Source: Phlyctochytrium arcticum (taxonomy: Eukaryota; Chytridiomycota; Chytridiomycetes; Chytridiales; Chytridiaceae). Taken from it: DNA of 40,552 nucleotides. The notes below the pieces were generated by a model. The model worked only from the letters and a program-made list of their open reading frames with translations. It was not told the DNA's origin and made no database searches. The stretch spans positions 1-40,552 of the forward strand of contig JAHLKI010000067.1 of assembly GCA_025602905.1 (NCBI GenBank), written 5' to 3'. Position numbers and translations under genes: made by a program. Below are positions 11,309-24,300 of the stretch, piece by piece (the stretch's first letter is position 1; every line of letters begins with the position of its first letter).

Positions 11309-14300
11309 ATGTCCTCCATATTCAGTCTCTATAAGCCCCTCCTTCCCCCATCCTCAATCGACGCATGTGTGCAAGCCCGCTTTACCCACCCCGAATCCGT
11401 AAACTTGATAGTAGCGCGCGGGAGTGTGCTGCAGGTTTATGGGGTTATCGAAGGGGAACAGGGTGATTTGGAGGTAAGATTGTGATTCTTCTCTTCGGTT
11501 TTGGGTTTTGTTTATGGAGGAGATCTTGAAAGTGGAATGGTTTGGAAGTACTATGTTCGATGGAAACTTTGTATCTTATTCAATTCAATACATGAGAGAC
11601 TTGTATACCAACCATTTGACTCGGACTATATCTGTTACTATAAGATCCATTGAAAGCGAGCAATATCAATAGGGCAAATATATTAAGTCCTTCATTGTCA
11701 TTTTCCAGAGCTCATCATCAGGACCTCCATCAATACCCGAAGCAGAGCCCGACCAAGATGCACCCCCCAAAACGATAGCCAAATTGGAACTAGTGGCCGA
11801 ATTTCATTTACACGGGAATATTACCTCTATGGGCGTTGTGAGGACGGTGACGTCTGTAGGGGCCGTGGGGATGGACAGTCTTTTACTCAGTTTTCGGGAT
11901 GCCAAGGTTTGCAGTTGGTCCCTTTTCTGAGTGCTTTACCAAAAACATTGACAAAATGCAGATGTCTCTGATCGAGTACTCGCCGGCCACCCATGATATT
12001 GTCACAGTGTCAATTCACTATTATGAGCGCGAAGAGTTCAAGCGGGAGAGTATTACGAGCAAATTTCGGCCTGATATCCGTGTAGATCCACAGAATCGGT
12101 GCGCCGTGATGCAATTTTATAATGATCGGTTGGCGATCTTACCGTTTAAGATGGAGGGAGAGGGTGGGGAGGGTGAGGATGAGAATAGGTGGGTTCTCAA
12201 CGCATTTTTAGAGTGGAGGCGTGCTCGAACTGACTTTTGGGGTAGTGATCATCCTTTTCATCCGAGTTTTGTGATACCATTTACGGCGATTGATTCCCGC
12301 GTGCGCAATGTGGTGGATATGACCTTTCTACATGGTTACTTTGAGCCTACATTAGCCATCCTGTTCGAACCAGTTTCTACCTGGGCGGGCCGACTAGCAG
12401 CTCGCAAGGACACAAAAGCCCTCCTGGTCGTATCCCTCGATCTGACCCAACGCAATTACCCCGTCCTATTCAAAGTGGATCACTTACCGTACAACTGTCA
12501 TCAGCTACTTGCGGCGCCCTCGCCAGTGGGTGGTGTCGTAATTCTCTCTCCGAATGCCATATTGCATATTGATCAGACGAGTGTACCCGGCATGGCATGT
12601 GCCGTCAATGGATACTACGGCTTAGAATCCCATTTTCCAACCCCACCCGCATCCGAAATGATTGGGCAGGCGTTTGACGCCAAAAACCCACTCTATGATC
12701 CATCGCATGTCTCCGATTTCAAACATTTGGGGATATCGCTAGACGGCTGCTCGCCCTTTTTCCTGAACCCGGATACGATGCTGCTGATTTTGAAGAGTGG
12801 AGAGTTGGTTGTGGTGGATATGGAGGGGAGTGAGGATGTCGGGCGGGGTGCGAGTCGGCGTAAAGGAGGCGTAAAGCGGATATCGGTGAAACGGACCGGT
12901 TTGAAGTCGACAATTCCGGGGTGTGGAGTGCGATTGGAGCATATTGGGACTGCGGCCAGATTGGGTGGATCAGCTGCAGCTGGAAGCACGACAACGAATC
13001 CGACTGCCACATCTGGCATGACTAGGAAGGATGCTGGTTGGGAGGCTCTGCACTATGGCTACCTGTTTGTGGGATCGAAAGCAGCCGATGCGGCGTTAAT
13101 TCAATTTGTGGAGCGCCAGGTTTGGGTAGATGATCCGGTTGATCTGCCCCCCGAGGGGAGTGCGGTGGACGCGATGGCCGAAGAGGATAATGCTATGCAA
13201 GGAGTGACGGAGCAGGATCACGAAGATACCATGGATGAAGACGAATTAGACGAAGATATTTACGGGACGGCACCTACCCACCACCCGTCCCCATCCTCCC
13301 CCTCTTCGCACCTTACCCCATCCACCTCCCATCACCTCTCAACCGCCACTCAAGCTCGTCATCTCGAAACCCGTCTCACTTTTCGAATCGTAGATACCCT
13401 ACTCTGCACCGGTCCCATTCGCGATATGGCCGTTGGTACCCCAACCTGCTACTCCAAATACCCATTCCGATCCCAAACGCTCAAGGCTGATTTGGAGATT
13501 GTGACATGTGCAGGGGAGGCGTATTCGGGTGCGCTGGGGGTGTTGCAGGAGAATGTAAGGCCATTGGTGGTGGAGGAGTGGGAGATTGAGGGTGTAGTAG
13601 ATATATGGACGGTTGGGAAAGGGAAATGGGTCGCTGATGTCGGACTTGATGCGGACGGAGTCAAGCTTGAAGAAGTGAAAATTGAGCATGAGGCAGACGA
13701 GGGTGACACGACAAAGCAAGAAGAAGAGACGGATGAGAAGACGAGAGAGTCAACAACCGCAGACCCTGTCCGCCAAAGCCAGGCTGACCGGTTCCTTCTT
13801 ATCTCCAAGGAAACTAGTACTGTGGTAAGCACATTTGCGACAACATGAAGACTATATGTTTGATGATTAATGCTCATTCGTTATGTCTTTTTGAAAAGGT
13901 TCTGGCTGCTGGCAACGATTATAAGGAGGTGGAAGGTCTTGGATTTTATCGAGATGGTCCCACCATTGGAGCTGATGTGCTGTTGGATGGACAAATGATC
14001 GTGCAAGTCTATGCGCAAGGGATTGAAGTACTGGATGCAGGTACTGTTTACATCAATGGTTCTGTAAATTCGTCACTCAAGGCCCAAATCCAGATGGCAT
14101 GTCAATCGAAAACATTCCATTTCCCGAGGAAGATGGAAACATTGTAGCCTGCAGTATTCTGGATCCCTATGTCCTCATCATCAGCAATACGGGCGGAATG
14201 ATTCTCTATGCCGTCAACCTTGAACAAAAATCGCTCTATCTATGCCGGAAATTGACGGATGGACCGGTTGCAGCCGCTTGTTTGTACACGGACGACGGGG

Positions 14301-17300
14301 ATAAGACCCTCTGCCCGACTGTGGAGGAGGCTGCCGATTCGAGTACGGTTCGGACCACGGCGTCTCGCGAAAAGCGATATTCAATTGCGCAGACTGATGC
14401 AAATCCTGTGGGGGATCAGGTTACCCAGGAGATGGTAAACGAGTCGGCTAAACGGCGGCGGACCGTTGTACCCGATGACGAATTCGATGTTGATTTATAC
14501 GGAGTTGAGGATGGCGATGATGATACCAATGGTGAATCTACCAATGGAGCTTCGATAGCGGGTGATAAAGATGATATGGAGGACGTTGCGGTGAATGGGG
14601 ATTCCACCTTAGATGGAGGATCTTCGATGAATGGGATTGCCATTACGAAAGCAATCAACCATGACAATCAGCAGTCGTCCTCTTCCTCGTATTTCGACTC
14701 ACAGACATCTGAGTCTCAATCAGGGAAACGTGTTTGGTGCGTGGCCTATCGGTCCGATGGGGCTCTAGAGGTACTATAGTGACTATCTCCCGCGGTTCAA
14801 TGGCATCTCATTCATCATGTTCCTAACAGATCTTCCATGTACCGACCTTTGAGCAAGTGTATCGAGTTGCGCACTTTGACATGCTTGCCACCTTGATACA
14901 CGATGAGCTACACCCTCTCCCGCAGCAACAGCCATCCTTGCCGCAAACCACGATTACAGAGATTTTGATGGTCAATCTGGGAAGGGATGCAAAGAATCGA
15001 AAACCTTATCTTATTGTAAGTTGATTTGTTTTTAGCATGCATTTTGGTGTTAACTTGACTATTCGCATGTAGGTACAAACGGATGATGGTGAATTAGTAA
15101 TTTACAAAGGATTTGCTCATTTGCAAACCGATGATGAGACTACCACCACCACTGATGCGACCCAATTCTCGAACTTGGCCACCACCACATCTACCACTCC
15201 AAAACTGTTTTCGGCTAATTCGAAAGAAAACTTTTTCGCTCAAACCGGTGATGTAAAACCGAACCGGCTCGCTCTTCGGTTCATCCGGGTTCCACATTCG
15301 CACATGTCGCGGGAAGCGACATCATCTAAACAAAACTCGGGAGGCATTGCCTCGCCAAGGACCGACACTGCACGTCCTCGGCGCTGCCTAAAACCCTTTT
15401 ATAGCATGGGTCTTCCAGGTGCACTGACCTACTCGGGAGTCTTTGTTGCGGGCCCCCGGCCATGCTGGATCATGGTTGGAGGAAGCGGCGGTCAAGGTCC
15501 TCAATTGGGCGTCATGTCGGAGCAGGATGATGAGCCTAGTACGGGGGGTGATATGAAAATCCGAGTTCCGCCCCCGCCAGTGTTTCCTGAGCCGCCCGTT
15601 ACGGTTTCGGGCAAGAATGTTGTGCGGGTGCATCCGCAGTTGGTTGATGGGGGCGTGGTGACCTTTGCCCAGTTGCACTCAGAGCAGGTTGATCGAGCGT
15701 TCATGTATGTGACGGCTGAGGTAGGCATGCTTTTTCCACTCTAAAGAACCATTTCCGAGTAGCTTAAAATGGTTATAGGGCCGAATGCGCGTTGGCCATC
15801 TCCCAGCGCACTTCAACTTTGACGCGCCATGGCCAATTTGCAAAGTTCCCATTCAGCGCACCCCTCAAAAAATCACTTATCATCATTCAACCCAAACCTA
15901 CATTGTAGCCTCATCTACGCCTGTCCCATTCAAATTATCGAAAGCTCAGCATGCCGCGGCGATTGCGGCCGGAGTTTTAGAAGCGGGGGACCCATTGCCG
16001 GAAACAGAGGCAACCAAAAAGCAGGATGAACGGGGTGGGTTGGAGTTTTTGGTTTCTCGCTTCGGGATTTGGGCTGTCCATATTGATTATTTTTTTAGAT
16101 AAGGGGATGTACTGGCCGCAGATCAGCGCCTATAGCTTGGAGATTATCTCTCCTGTAACATGGGAAACAGTTGACGCGTAAGTGCCAAGTCCTTCAACAT
16201 ACCTTGAATTCTACTTAACAAATTCGTCAATTAGAATTGAGATGGATGAGTATGAGCATATCTTGGCCATTGAGGCCGTCGAACTCGAAAGTAAGCAGAC
16301 AACAACGGGTCGCAAGTCGTTCCTGGCACTCGGCACTGGAGTCGTACGAGGCGAAGACTTGGCAACTCGTGGCCGCGTAAGTACCACTGCAATCATAATC
16401 CCGGTATTCCGATGCTCACTCCCCTATTCGTACTTGATAGATTGTGGTATATGATATTATTGATATCGTCCCCGAACCCGAACACCCGTTTGCCAAAAAT
16501 CGCTTTAAGCAGCTGTACGTTAGCGAAGAAAAAGGACCCGTAACGGCGCTGTGTAATGTGGGCGGGCATCTGGTCGCGGCGATTGGCACCAAGGTAAGCA
16601 TGAGCGTTGGCATGTACGGAAAGTTTGGAACCACACCTTTATTTGAGGCACGTGCAGTCCTTTTTGGGCACGTTGCACGGGCCCTGAACCAGTGTGGGAA
16701 ATTCCTTAATACCGCTGGCAATGATTTGCTGGCGGGGCCTGGATGTTTAACTCGTTTTTATTTGGCATATCACGTTGCTAAATGAGTTTCTTCCTGGCGT
16801 ACATTTGATAACTGAAGAGCTCTGGACTCGTTAACATTTACATTGAGTTACTAAACGGGCCTCTCTTTTGCTCCTCAGGTTATCGTTTACGCCTTTGAAG
16901 ACTCGGAAAGTTTGACAGGCATTGCCTTCCTAGACGTCAACATGTACGTCAATAGCTTATCCTCTATCAAAAACTTGATCATGGTGGGCGACATCATGAA
17001 AAGTGTATGGTTATTGGGCTTTCAGGTTCGTTCCTTGGGCACAGTCGACTCTTCTTGTGAGACCTGAATGGCTGATGACGTTCTTTGCGAAATATAGGAA
17101 GAACCACCGAAACTGGCACTACTCGGCAAAGATTTCCATGCGTTGAGCGTGTACGGATGTGAATTTTTGGTTGATGATTCGTCGCTTGCGCTGGTCGTTG
17201 GCGATTCCGAAAGCAATGTTCACGTCATGACATACTCTCCGTACCGTAAGTCGTATATTCTTCAAATGCATTCAGTCATCGTCCTTACAGAGCTCTCACG

Positions 17301-17908
17301 TGGCAGACATTCAATCGTCGAGCGGACAAAAGCTCATTCGTAGAGGCGACTTTCATGTTGGCCAACATATTTCGAAAATGTTATCACTACGAAGGATCGC
17401 TAATGATGTGAACACGCGAGACCAGCAAGTTACTCTGATTGGTTAGTATGACTTTTTTTCGACTGAACTCAAGAATTGCATGCTTAATGGGAGACTGTAT
17501 ATAGGAACGATGGAGGGTGGAGTCAGTCTCTTGGTCCCTGTTTCCGAAAAGCTGTACAAGCGATTATACAGTCTGTACTCCAAAATGGTCAATAATCTCC
17601 AGCACCCAGCTGGACTCAATCCTCGCGGATACCGGTGAGACACTCTCTCGTATGTCAAACCCATTGCCCACGACTGAATATCATATTCCAGACATGTATC
17701 GGCGCACGCTCGACCTAGCACGGCCGCCACTGCCACCCCCATGACAGGACCTCCAGGTCCGCGCCTAGTGCTCGATGGCCAAATGCTTTACCGCTACGCC
17801 AGTCTATCCGTTGCTCAACAAAAAGAATTGGCTAAAGGTATTGGATCGATATCGGGGCGGATTCTGGACGACTTGCTGGAGGGTATTGCCGGTGTTGAAT
17901 ACTTTTGA
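11309..17908 (+). CDS. CFT1: Cleavage and polyadenylation specificity factor subunit 1 (CPSF160/Cft1)
   Basis: A large beta-propeller scaffold of the nuclear mRNA 3'-end processing complex. Sixteen exons give an unbroken frame of 1761 codons: 11309-11473, 11709-11906, 11962-13824, 13899-14040, 14094-14770, 14830-15015, 15073-15720, 15779-16034, 16099-16177, 16235-16376, 16441-16593, 16879-17025, 17098-17245, 17307-17441, 17505-17634, 17692-17908. Family landmarks are LLLSFRDAK then MSLIEYSPATHDI near residues 110-135, YSGVFVAGPRPCW, FDAPWPICKVPI, VPEPEHPFAKNRFK, GPVTALCNVGGHLV, MVGDIMKSVWLLGFQ, RRGDFHVGQHI, AGLNPRGYR and a C-terminal GRILDDLLEG. It is longer than the human (about 1440 aa) or yeast (about 1360 aa) protein, because of acidic and Ser/Thr-rich insertions in the middle exons. 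The start gives an N-terminus like the family (FSLYKPLLPPS). Most introns are 50-80 nt. The 285-nt intron at 16594-16878 stays open for about 64 codons, but skipping it restores family similarity. Confidence 0.95.
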
Positions 17909-18894
17909 ATATAACTTGGCCCGCCTTGTTATTCCTTTCTTTGTACACTGCCATTTCCTAATTACTATCTATTTATTGATCGGCATTGCCGATTGAGGCG
18001 ATTTCCGTATATTTCGGGCGTGGGAATCTAATATATCATCCGCAATAGTCGGACGTACGACTGCCCTGCGAGAGAGCGCAGCCAGGCATTCTTTTCAACA
18101 AAACAACCAGGAGGAAACACTGATTTTTTCTGTCGTTGCACGCGATGCCTACATCTCCTATCGGGATACTGTTCCCACTCTCAGTGAAGTCACCCTTTCC
18201 CCGCTGATGCGAGTTCGAACATCGCTCCCACTTTATGCCAGATGCTTTGGCATCATCAGACATAATAAATTATCGAACTTGGCCAAAATCCTTCTCCTTC
18301 GGCATTCCTGCGTATGCCCTTAGGGAGCCCGGCAGCCTTCAGAGCTCTCACAAACCATATTGGCCTCCGCTACTAGGTCAAGATGTTTTCGGCGTCTAAC
18401 TCTTCGTCAGAGTGAAAGATGAACTAAATCGATGCTTGGATCCCGTCCATCTGGCCGTCCATCGTTGAAGCCGCCGTTGAAAGGTAGCGTTTCAGAATGG
18501 CGGAAAATGCCGGGATTCGCGAGTCTTGGGACGTCGGGGACGTCGGGATGTGGCGGAGGTTGCTTACGCGGGGATGCCGTGATCCAGGGCCGCAAAAATG
18601 CCCTAGTCTTCCAAGGCCAAAAAGACCCAACTTTTTACGACAGCATTTAGCATCCCATTAACGACCTACACTTTCCCTCCAGTTCAGCTACTACAGCATA
18701 CCGTGCTTGGATTAAGACTGCTGTCTCTCGTTCCCGTGAAAGCTGCGGTGATTCAACCGTCCTGCTGCCACTATTTGGCCAGGCGCTCCGAAAGCAAGCA
18801 GCCTAGTCATTTACATAGTGGGGCCGTTTGGGCACCGCGGACTGACAATTTGACCCAATAGCCTTTGCATTCCAACATATCAACCTTCCCATCA
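17909..18894. other. Intergenic region between CFT1 and the PP2C gene
   Basis: Nearly 1 kb with no coding signal that I can support. It should contain the CFT1 3' end and the promoter of the downstream phosphatase gene. I see no clear repeat or structured RNA. Confidence 0.5.
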
Positions 18895-20520
18895 ATGCTG
18901 CACGCACGAGGGGATCCTCTTTTCGCTGTCCGGCTGGTTGCGCAAACCGTTTCCCGCTATGTGCGGAGCATGGTGCGTTCGCCATCAGGCGTAACATCGC
19001 ACGGTCGCATACTCCACGTTTGGGACAACAAGAATGTGGTCTACACCAATCGCACCACATCACAGCGAGCAACTTCTACCTCTACTCCCTCATCCTCCCC
19101 CCCTCCTAGTTCCCATGTCAATTCATGCGAAACGCCTTGCGCTGAACCTGTCGTCCGACCGCCCAGTCCTCCAGGCGGGAAACGACGTAGCCGAGAACAC
19201 GCTCATCGAGTGTTCCCTGCCTTTGCAAGTTTTAACTATGCAGCTGCATTTGCTTCAGCCGCGCCTCGTTTCGGACCCCACTCAACCCGAGTTGAACAAT
19301 TACACGCAGCTTATACCCAACCTGCTCACCATGTGCAAGTTCGCTTCATGTCCATGCCAGCTGCCATCTCCCAAGCTGATGCCCTCAACTGGTTCAAACC
19401 ACGTGAAACACCGAGCATCTTTGAACTATTCGAAAAGGTAACGTCATTCGTTGGGCATGAAAATCTCGAAAATTCCGGAAATATCTAATTATTGTTCTTG
19501 ATGATCCTTCCAGGCTGTTCCTACTACCCGGCGAACGTTTCGTTTTGCACATGGAGCATCTGCCATGCCAAAACGTGCTCGAAAACCCACTCCCGAAGTA
19601 GCAGGAGATTACTTGTCGGTTCAAGTCGGCGAAGATGCCTACTTTGTTCGGTCAGACTCATTAGGAGTCGCTGACGGGGTCGGAGGTTGGGCGCAGGTCA
19701 AAGGCGCCAATCCTGCTCTGTATTCGCGAAAAATGATGCATTACGCAAGTGCAGAATTGGAAAAGATGGACGACATTGTCAATTCGGAATATAGTGTGGA
19801 GGATTACAACAGTGTAGACCCCAAGAATATCCTGCAAATCAGCTATGAGCATACAAATGAAGATGCAGCTCAGGAGAAATTGATGGGATCTACAACAGCT
19901 CTTGTCGCAATTCTCCGGGTAAGCTGGCATCTCCCTACCTTTAGCGCGGCCGGCCCTCTTTACTGACTGACAAATGTGTGCAGGACGATGAATTACGAAT
20001 CGCTAATCTTGGAGACTGCGGCGTGCTTATCATCCGGGACAATGAGCCCATCTTCAGAACAGAAGAGCAACAGCACTCGTTCAATTTCCCCTATCAGCTT
20101 GGCACTGGAAGCCGCGACAGCCCTGCCGACGCGCAGAGTTTCCGTGTCAAGGTCGAGGAGGGCGATATCGTTATCGTCGGTAGTGATGGCATGTTTGACA
20201 ATGTCTTTGACGAGGATATCGTGGAGATTGTTCGCTCTGTTACCCAAAACAAAAAGATTGCCCACATTGACCCGCAGCGGATTTCGGACGCTTTGCTGCG
20301 TCGCGCCCGTGAAACGGCAGAAGACAATCGTTTTGCCAACAGTCCCTTCCAGTCGCGTGCAATTCAGGAGGGACTCTACTACCAGGGTGGCAAGATGGAC
20401 GATGTTACTGTACTTGCTGGGGTTGTCCGGTAAGTGATGGCGAAAGAACACTTGAATCACTGTCAGATTTGTTTATGTTCATTATTTAGGCTCTCGGAGG
20501 ATTCACCGGACAGACGCTAG
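18895..20520 (+). CDS. PTC7: PP2C-family protein phosphatase, PTC7/PPTC7 type
   Basis: A metal-dependent Ser/Thr phosphatase. In yeast and animals this branch is mitochondrial and acts on coenzyme Q and matrix proteins. Exons 18895-19437, 19514-19918, 19984-20429 and 20490-20520 give 474 aa. Motifs are SLGVADGVGGW (metal-binding Asp at about 235), GSTTALVAIL, IANLGDCGVLII (Asp at about 327), VIVGSDGMFDNV, and KMDDVTVLAGVV with the last metal Asp. The DGVGGW form is typical of the PTC7 branch. About 180 residues precede the catalytic domain. They are rich in Arg, Ser and Ala with few acidic residues at the start, consistent with a mitochondrial presequence plus a non-conserved linker. The last exon adds only ten residues. 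The start is the first ATG in frame. Confidence 0.9.
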
Positions 20521-21392
20521 TACCATGTCCACTGTAAATCCCGTCCTCCCCCCTGCCTCCTTCAAGTCGAACACTCACACTACCCTTCTATTTTTGATAC
20601 ACATTGTTGTATATAGCCATGTCTACTTTGTTTACCAGATCGACACGCCGAAAACGGCGGGGTCGGCCTGCAATTTCTGTTTATACCAATCAATCCCTAT
20701 GAGTACTTCCCTTTTCTCCCAGTCAATTTCGAGCCTCATTTCACATCCCACGGTAACAATACGGAACAAGTTTAACCTTGCCCTCCATGTCTTCCAATAA
20801 ACTGGATCTTGGTGTCGTGTCCTGGCAGGAAGAGCTTCTGCACTAGGTCGTGCTATACATACATACCTTCTCAATACTTAAATTTTTATATGGAAAACCA
20901 CTTTGGCATTGAATTTGATTTTGTAGGCTCCGTATCGGCTTTCCTGTGTTACTCTTGATGTCACTAAAGGAAAAAATACTGTACCCATAGCTCCACGTTG
21001 TCCGTAAAACAAAAGTAGGACGGGGAATTGGTCGTCGCAAACTCGCACTTGGCACTACAATATCTACAGGATCCTTTTCCCAGGAGGAGGGTGCCTAAGG
21101 TTGAAATAGCAAAAGTCTTCTAGGAAAAGGCCTGGACGCCAAATCTGTGTCGTGGGCCATTCGAAGAACGGCGAACGCGCAGCGCCTTGAACGACGAGAT
21201 TTCTTTTGGGCGGGCAACTGTTTGCGCAAACTGAAAGTGGCACAAATCGGGATCTCCCAAGTCTAACGATTCCCGGAAGGATCTCCTGCTGTGAACCGCT
21301 TGTATTCTTTCACCTCGGGCAGTGTCCGATCACATTGTTGCCAATCCACCTTTGCCGAGCTCGAGGTTGAAACATTTCAACCTTGAGCGTAC
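20521..21392. other. Intergenic region, no gene seen
   Basis: About 870 bp between the PP2C stop and the next start. No coding frame with splice support, no repeat family and no RNA gene recognised. Confidence 0.5.
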
Positions 21393-24300
21393 ATGACCGA
21401 CGAACTGGAGCCCGAGGGCGAAGAGTCCTACCGGGGAGGCCAAAGAGGAGGGCGTAGATACGTAAGTGACGAGCTCCTCAAAGTCTCCGTGTTCAGAATC
21501 CCTTTCTCTAACATCGTGGATCCCTACATAGCCGCCGTCGCCAGCGGAAACAAAGTCAACCGACTCTCTACATGCCTTCCTCCTTCTCCGGGCCAAGGAT
21601 CTTTGGCACGCCTACAGCAATGACCCCACATCTCTTCCCTACAGAAGCGTCCTGCCCTTGATGGACGAGCTAGAACGCGAACATCGGGTGCAGATTTTCT
21701 CTGGAAAGGAGCGGTCGACCGTACAACAGTTATGTGCAGAGCTTGAATCGCAAGATGCAGAAGGAGGATTGACAGAGGGAGAGTTTTTGGGGTTGTTGGA
21801 ACGGACACGTCCAGCTCCAGTGGAATCTTCACCCAAAAAATCCTCAGCAAGAACTCCATCGCCAATGAAATCATCCCGAAAATCCCTACCCACCTTACCT
21901 TCTACAGTGCGGATGCCTGGAAAGTTTCCTTCGGCCGCAAAGCGTCCTGCGTCCAGTAGGCACCGATCGGAACATCGTTCGGATGTACCTAATCCTTTGG
22001 ATATGGATAGCCCAACCCCGTTTGCTTATGCCGCCAACGGGCACGACTCGCCCGAACTACTTATACCTGACGTAGAGGGTACACCACTATATCATATGTC
22101 AACTCCCGGGGGGCAAATGAGTCCTGAGTTTGGAGTTGTGGAGAGCGGGGGAAACCTGTCGCGCAGGCGAAATGGCCGCCGACCACATCCAGACAATCGT
22201 AGAACACCACCTGATGCATATACTAGTCCACGAACTGAATTTTCAGATACCGGAAGCAACTCGACGTCTTCCCCCCGTCGCATGCTGTTTCCTGATGTCG
22301 TAGATGGAGAGGACCGTAACGGGTCGCAACATGATCTTGCAGATGTGGTAAGTGAGGGATACTTTCACTACCGGCTTATACTAACTCGATATCCAGGAGA
22401 ACGGCGAAACCGACCTAAATACTGTATCAGGATTGCGACGTCGGTGTGCAGATATGAAGCGCCGGCTTCAACAGTCTGAACGGGTGCACAAACAAACGGA
22501 TCAACAAATCCATGATTTGCAGCATAGGCTCGAGGAAGTGGAGCAGGATCTGTCCTCAAAAAAGAAGGAGTGCAACGATCTCCGCTCCCGTGAAGATAAT
22601 CTGTTGCGTCAAATGGAAACTGTAAGCTTCTTTTGAAATAGTAACATCAGCACGCGTCCAACTAAAGCATACTCTACAGTTGGAAACATCTGTCGTGAGT
22701 CTGAAAAAGCTGTTGACGTCAAGCAAGACGAATGGCACCCATTTGCGGCAGCAGCTCGAGGAACAGACCTGTAAGCTGCAGACATGTGTTTGTTGGCGTT
22801 TCGTTCGTAACCACCAGTTCCTAGTGGCGTATAATCAAGCAACCGAGGCGTTGCAACAAAAAGAAGAAGAATTAGCGGCATTTGAAGCGACCCGGCTTCA
22901 ATTCGAAAAGGAAATACAACAGGTGTGAATTGTTTCCTACGTTTGTATCGTGGCGTTCTCATGAACAATCGTAAACAAAACAGAGTAATGAGGAGAAGGC
23001 CCAATTGGAGGAGAATATGAAGAAACTTCAAGACGACTTGTCAAGTACAGACCATGCCATGACGGAGCTGCGAAACGAAAACGCCTCTTTGAAAGAGTCC
23101 ATCGAGCTTTTGAGGGGAAATATTGAGCACATGGGGGGAAGTATGACATCCCTGATGGATTTTGATTCAGTCGGAGACCTGGGATCCAAGGTACGGCAAG
23201 AATGTCACCCCGCACTACGTATAACTACCTATTACTTGTCGTGCATACTCGTGCCTATTATTTGTTGTCATGTTACCTATTATATCCTCACTAGGTGTTG
23301 GAAAGAGAGCTACACGATTCTCTTGTTGAAGAAGAAGTAAAGTGCTCATTCTGTTTTTGGAGATTTTTGCTAAAATTACGTCTTTCTCCTTGCAGCGCGG
23401 CTCAATCATCAGTTTGTCTGGCCGACGGAGACGATCGAAGCAAAGAAACCTGAGTTTTATGGTGGTGCGTGACACACTCGCTTGAATTTGATGCTGTTCA
23501 AGTACTGATTTTACTGGTATCCAGAGCACGCAAGAAGGTGATACCCCAGTCACAGACGGAAAGTTATTGGATAATCTGGTAGTCACATGTGAGTACGCTG
23601 TTCAAATTGCGTGGGATTCCATCTTTAACTGTTATCTTCCAGTGGCTCCTGGAACGCCCCGTACACCGAATACCCCAGCGACACCTAAGCGACCAAAAGG
23701 GGTGCCGTTCAACCCGAGTACCCCAGGAGCGAGAGCTTACGAGGATGTTGAGCAAATCGTAAACGACAATAACTTTCTGCGTCTTGTACCAATCGTCAGA
23801 GAGTGGGTTGATAAATCCATTCAGGTGAATTTGTTGCGTAAGTCATGTTGCACGCCCGGGGAGAAGAATTTGGATGAAATTAACGGGTTTGTTTGGCAGC
23901 CAAAGAGGCTCCATTGTCAACTTCAACAACCGGGAATCAAACCAAACCTAGCGCAACATCAGAAACAACTCCAGCAGCAGCCACCGAGAGTATTGGAACG
24001 CAAGTTGGTACACCAACCGGCGACTTGCTGGTCAAAGGCGTCCAAACAGTCTCTTCTAAGACTGTATCGCGCGGAACCGACCCCAGAGCTCGTTCTCTCC
24101 TCTTGACGCGCACCACACAAACAGATGCCAAAGACAGTGCAACAAATGTCGGCACACAAGCATCAATCACTTTTGACAACTCTGCTAATACAGGGGTACA
24201 AACGGGCGGCCGCTTTTCTAAGGCTCCTGACGTGTCGATCGCAGTACAATGCGGTCCGGATCTTTTGGGTCACACTGCCGAGGCGACGCAGACTGATGAA

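Noticed and set aside
13399..13877. Minus-strand ORFs of 106-142 aa inside CFT1
   Set aside because: They are shadows of the long CFT1 coding exon, whose frame is supported by family motifs on both sides.
16594..16878. Open frame continuing into the long CFT1 intron, as a possible alternative C-terminus
   Set aside because: Splicing to 16879 resumes the conserved CPSF160 sequence in phase; the extension has no family support.
22777..22830. GTAAGC..CCACCAG intron in the coiled-coil gene
   Set aside because: Using it creates an immediate in-frame stop. A 39-nt intron with donor GTGTTT and acceptor CCTAG, or no splicing, keeps the coiled coil open.
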